A stretch of DNA of 64,000 nt. Source: Panacagrimonas sp. (lineage in GTDB: Bacteria; Pseudomonadota; Gammaproteobacteria; Nevskiales; Nevskiaceae). This document shows positions 61,881-64,000 of the stretch, piece by piece; position 1 is the stretch's first letter, and every line of letters begins with the position of its first letter. The notes beneath the pieces were generated by a model. The model made no database searches and had not been told where the DNA came from. It saw nothing but the letters and a program-made list of their open reading frames with translations. The stretch spans positions 1 to 64,000 of the forward strand of contig NZ_JAJFBP010000008.1 of NCBI RefSeq assembly GCF_020697055.1, read 5' to 3'. The translations under genes and the position numbers were made by a program.

Positions 61881-62705
61881 ATGCGCAGCTTCCAGGACCG
61901 CGTGACCGTCGGGATCCAGGGCGGCCTGGCGCACGTGCGGCTCGCACGGCCCGACAAGCACAACGGCATGGACTTCACGATGCTGCGGGGCGTGATCGAC
62001 GCCTGTCGCAGCCTGCGGCGTGATCGCGACGTCCGCGTCGCGATCCTCTCCGGCGATGGGCCTTCGTTCTGCGCCGGACTGGATTTCAAGACCGTGCTGT
62101 CCAAGCCGGTCAGCGCGGTGGCCGGCTACGCCAAGCTGTGGAAGCCCGCGCGCAACGATTTCCAGGCCTGGAGCATGGCGTGGCGCGAGCTGCCGTTTCC
62201 GGTGATCGCGGCGGTGCACGGGAACTGTTTCGGCGCCGGCATCCAGCTGGCGCTCGGTGCGGACATCCGCATCGCCACGCCCGACGCGAAACTGTCGGTG
62301 ATGGAATCCAGGTACGGACTGGTGCCCGACATGGGCGGCGCCGCGCTGCTGCGCGAGGTCGTGTCGCTGGATGTGGCCAAGGAACTGTGCTTCACCGGCC
62401 GGATCCTGAGCGGCACCGAGGCGCATCGGCTCGGCCTGGTCACGCACCTCGACGCCGATCCGCTTGCCGCCGCCGAGAAGCTCGCCTCGGAGATCGCGAC
62501 GCGATCGCCCGATGCGGTCGCGGCGGGAAAATTCCTGCTGCAGCAGGCCTGGCACGACGACGAACCGGCGGCGCTGTCATTCGAGCGGCATTGGCAGCGG
62601 CGACTGATGGGCCGCGCCAACCAGCGCATCGCGGTGAAGAACAACCTGTCGCGCGAAGCGCAGGCCCATCCCAAGCCGTATCGCCCGCGCTCGGTGAGCG
62701 CCTGA
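61881..62705 (+). CDS. Enoyl-CoA hydratase/isomerase (crotonase family)
   Basis: The 274-residue protein has the crotonase fold: the oxyanion-hole CAGLDFKTVL and HGNCFGAGIQLALGADIRIA, and the MESRYGLVPDMGG catalytic loop. Glu142 corresponds to the second catalytic glutamate of enoyl-CoA hydratase, but the first is Gln122, so an isomerase or another crotonase reaction is as likely as hydration. It may act with the acyl-CoA dehydrogenase and synthetase of this window. It ends nine bases before the next gene. Confidence 0.88.
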   Translation: MRSFQDRVTVGIQGGLAHVRLARPDKHNGMDFTMLRGVIDACRSLRRDRDVRVAILSGDGPSFCAGLDFKTVLSKPVSAVAGYAKLWKPARNDFQAWSMAWRELPFPVIAAVHGNCFGAGIQLALGADIRIATPDAKLSVMESRYGLVPDMGGAALLREVVSLDVAKELCFTGRILSGTEAHRLGLVTHLDADPLAAAEKLASEIATRSPDAVAAGKFLLQQAWHDDEPAALSFERHWQRRLMGRANQRIAVKNNLSREAQAHPKPYRPRSVSA

Positions 62706-62713
62706 GACGCGCC

Positions 62714-64000
62714 GTGTTCCCGCCCCGCACGCAGTACGCCGAACGCAACGGACGGCTGCTCGCCTACCAGGTGTTCGGCTCGGGACCGGTCGACCTGCTG
62801 ATCTGCAACGGCATGTCGTCGAACATCGACCTGGCGTGGGACATCCCGCGCATCTCGGCGCGCCTGCAGCGGCTGTCGACGTTTTCCCGCGTGATCTTCT
62901 TCGATCGCAGCGGTACCGGCGCGTCCGACCGGCTGCCGCTGGAGGAGCTGCCGACCTGGGAGGACTGGGCCGACGACATGGGCATCGTGCTCGACGCGGC
63001 GGGTTCGTCGCGCGCGGCGATCTGCGGCGACCGCGACGGCGGGCTGCTCGCGATGACCTTCGCCGCGGCGCATCCGGAGCGCGCCGCCTCGCTGGTGCTC
63101 TACAACAGCTCGGCGCGCTACCAGGTGGGGCCCGACTATCCGATCGGATTGCCGACCACGGTGCTCGACCAGATCCTGCGGCTCTGGTCGCAGAAATGGG
63201 GCACGGAGGAAATGATCTCGGTGTTCATGCCGAGCGTCGCCAACGATCCCGAGACGCTGCGCCTGCTGGCGCGCCAGCTGCGCGGCGCCTGCACGCCCAA
63301 GGCCGCGACGGCGTACTTCCACTACATGCTCAAGTTCGACGCGCGCGCGGTGCTCGCATCGATCAGCGCGCCGACGCTGGTGCTGCACAAGCGCGACTTC
63401 TCGTTCACCAGCATTGCGCACGGGCGTTACCTGGCCGAGCACATCCGCGGGGCGGAACTGCGCGAACTGCCGGGCCGCGATTCGGGCCTGTTTTCCTCTG
63501 CCGAAGGCGAGGAGGCGTTCGATGCGATCGCCGAGTTCGTGACTGGCACGCCGCGCGAGTCCGAACCCGATCGCGTGCTGGCGACCGTGCTGTTCTGCGA
63601 CATGGTCAATTCCACCGGCGAGGTCGCCACGCGCGGCGATCGCGCGTGGCAGTCGACGCTTGGCGACTATTTTCACCGCGTACGCGAGACTGTCGGCCGT
63701 TACGGCGGACGCGAAGTCACGGCGATCGGTGACGGCGTGCTGGTTGCCTTCGACCGGCCCTCTCGCGCGGTGCGCTGCGCGGTGTCGATCCGCGATTCGG
63801 TCCTGGGCATGGGCCTGAGCGTGCGCTGCGGCGTGCACACCGGCGAGTGCGTGCTGACGGATCAGCAACTTTCGGGCATCGCCGTGCACATCGGCGCGCG
63901 CGTGGCCGAGACCGCGGCACCGGGGGAGGTCTGGGTCTCGGCGACGGTGCGCGAACTCGTGGCCGGATCGGGCCTGGGGTTTGCTGAAAGGGGCGCGCAC
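62714..64000 (+). CDS. Alpha/beta-hydrolase-like domain fused to class III nucleotide cyclase (truncated by window end)
   Basis: An open frame from the GTG at 62714 runs off the right edge after 429 codons. The first ~270 residues are an alpha/beta-hydrolase fold whose nucleophile elbow, GxSxGG in relatives, is GDRDGG (Arg107 replaces Ser); the usual His near the end of this domain is Ser257. A class III cyclase domain follows with metal aspartates Asp296 (LFCDMVNST) and Asp340 (IGDGVLVAF) and GIAVHIGARV with the conserved Arg. The Lys usually preceding GDG is Thr336. It should make cAMP or cGMP, with the hydrolase domain as a sensor. Confidence 0.85.
   Translation, partial: MFPPRTQYAERNGRLLAYQVFGSGPVDLLICNGMSSNIDLAWDIPRISARLQRLSTFSRVIFFDRSGTGASDRLPLEELPTWEDWADDMGIVLDAAGSSRAAICGDRDGGLLAMTFAAAHPERAASLVLYNSSARYQVGPDYPIGLPTTVLDQILRLWSQKWGTEEMISVFMPSVANDPETLRLLARQLRGACTPKAATAYFHYMLKFDARAVLASISAPTLVLHKRDFSFTSIAHGRYLAEHIRGAELRELPGRDSGLFSSAEGEEAFDAIAEFVTGTPRESEPDRVLATVLFCDMVNSTGEVATRGDRAWQSTLGDYFHRVRETVGRYGGREVTAIGDGVLVAFDRPSRAVRCAVSIRDSVLGMGLSVRCGVHTGECVLTDQQLSGIAVHIGARVAETAAPGEVWVSATVRELVAGSGLGFAERGAH

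Overview
The window is 64 kb of GC-rich chromosome from a gammaproteobacterium. Nearly every base is coding, genes often overlap by 1 to 4 bases, and GTG and TTG starts are common. The gene content points to a free-living, aerobic, surface-attaching member of the Xanthomonadales/Lysobacterales-Nevskiales neighbourhood: yggS next to pilT-pilU, a complete MSHA-type pilus locus, PhoB/PhoR, ParE, the DXP isoprenoid pathway and PQQ alcohol dehydrogenases. The placement is inference from gene content. I see no prophage, transposase, CRISPR array, tRNA or rRNA.

Layout. 1-5 kb: rpiA and yggS on the minus strand, divergent from three consecutive PilT/PilU retraction ATPases. 5-13 kb: an unrecognised anchored periplasmic protein and dxs (minus); two tandem quinohemoprotein dehydrogenases (plus); ispA and xseB (minus). 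13-20.6 kb: parE, recQ, a cyclase-family protein, a small exported protein and an acyl-CoA synthetase, closed by a perfect hairpin terminator. 20.6-26.6 kb: a secreted Cys-rich protein, a TetR regulator, a sirtuin with an HD protein, then a minus-strand run (SCP2 protein, rsmJ, sixA, a lipoprotein esterase). 26.7-36 kb: pepN and a drug exporter, phoB-phoR, a GST-like protein, and an AraC regulator divergent from an acyl-CoA dehydrogenase. 36-42 kb: psd and a SCO protein, prmB and a CDF metal exporter, aroC and an MFS transporter.

42-61 kb is the centrepiece: a long minus-strand pilus operon read from a GGDEF/EAL protein through mshI, an mshI2-like gene, mshJ, K, L, M, N, E, G, a four-helix membrane protein and the prepilins mshA, C and D. 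The remaining genes mshO, P and Q are on the opposite strand, divergent from the GGDEF/EAL gene. Because MshE carries the tandem N-terminal motif known to bind c-di-GMP, the same locus appears to encode a c-di-GMP enzyme and a c-di-GMP-responsive pilus motor. An Arg-rich 22-codon leader ORF with a strong ribosome site sits one base before mshO.

61-64 kb: two proteins of unknown function, a crotonase, and a truncated gene for an alpha/beta-hydrolase fused to a class III nucleotide cyclase. Its hydrolase triad has lost the nucleophile and the His, so it looks like a pseudo-enzyme sensor. The other notable oddities are a tandem PQQ dehydrogenase pair lacking the vicinal cysteines, a terminator that lies inside the rsmJ reading frame, and palindromic repeats that contain the start codons of recQ and the MFS gene.
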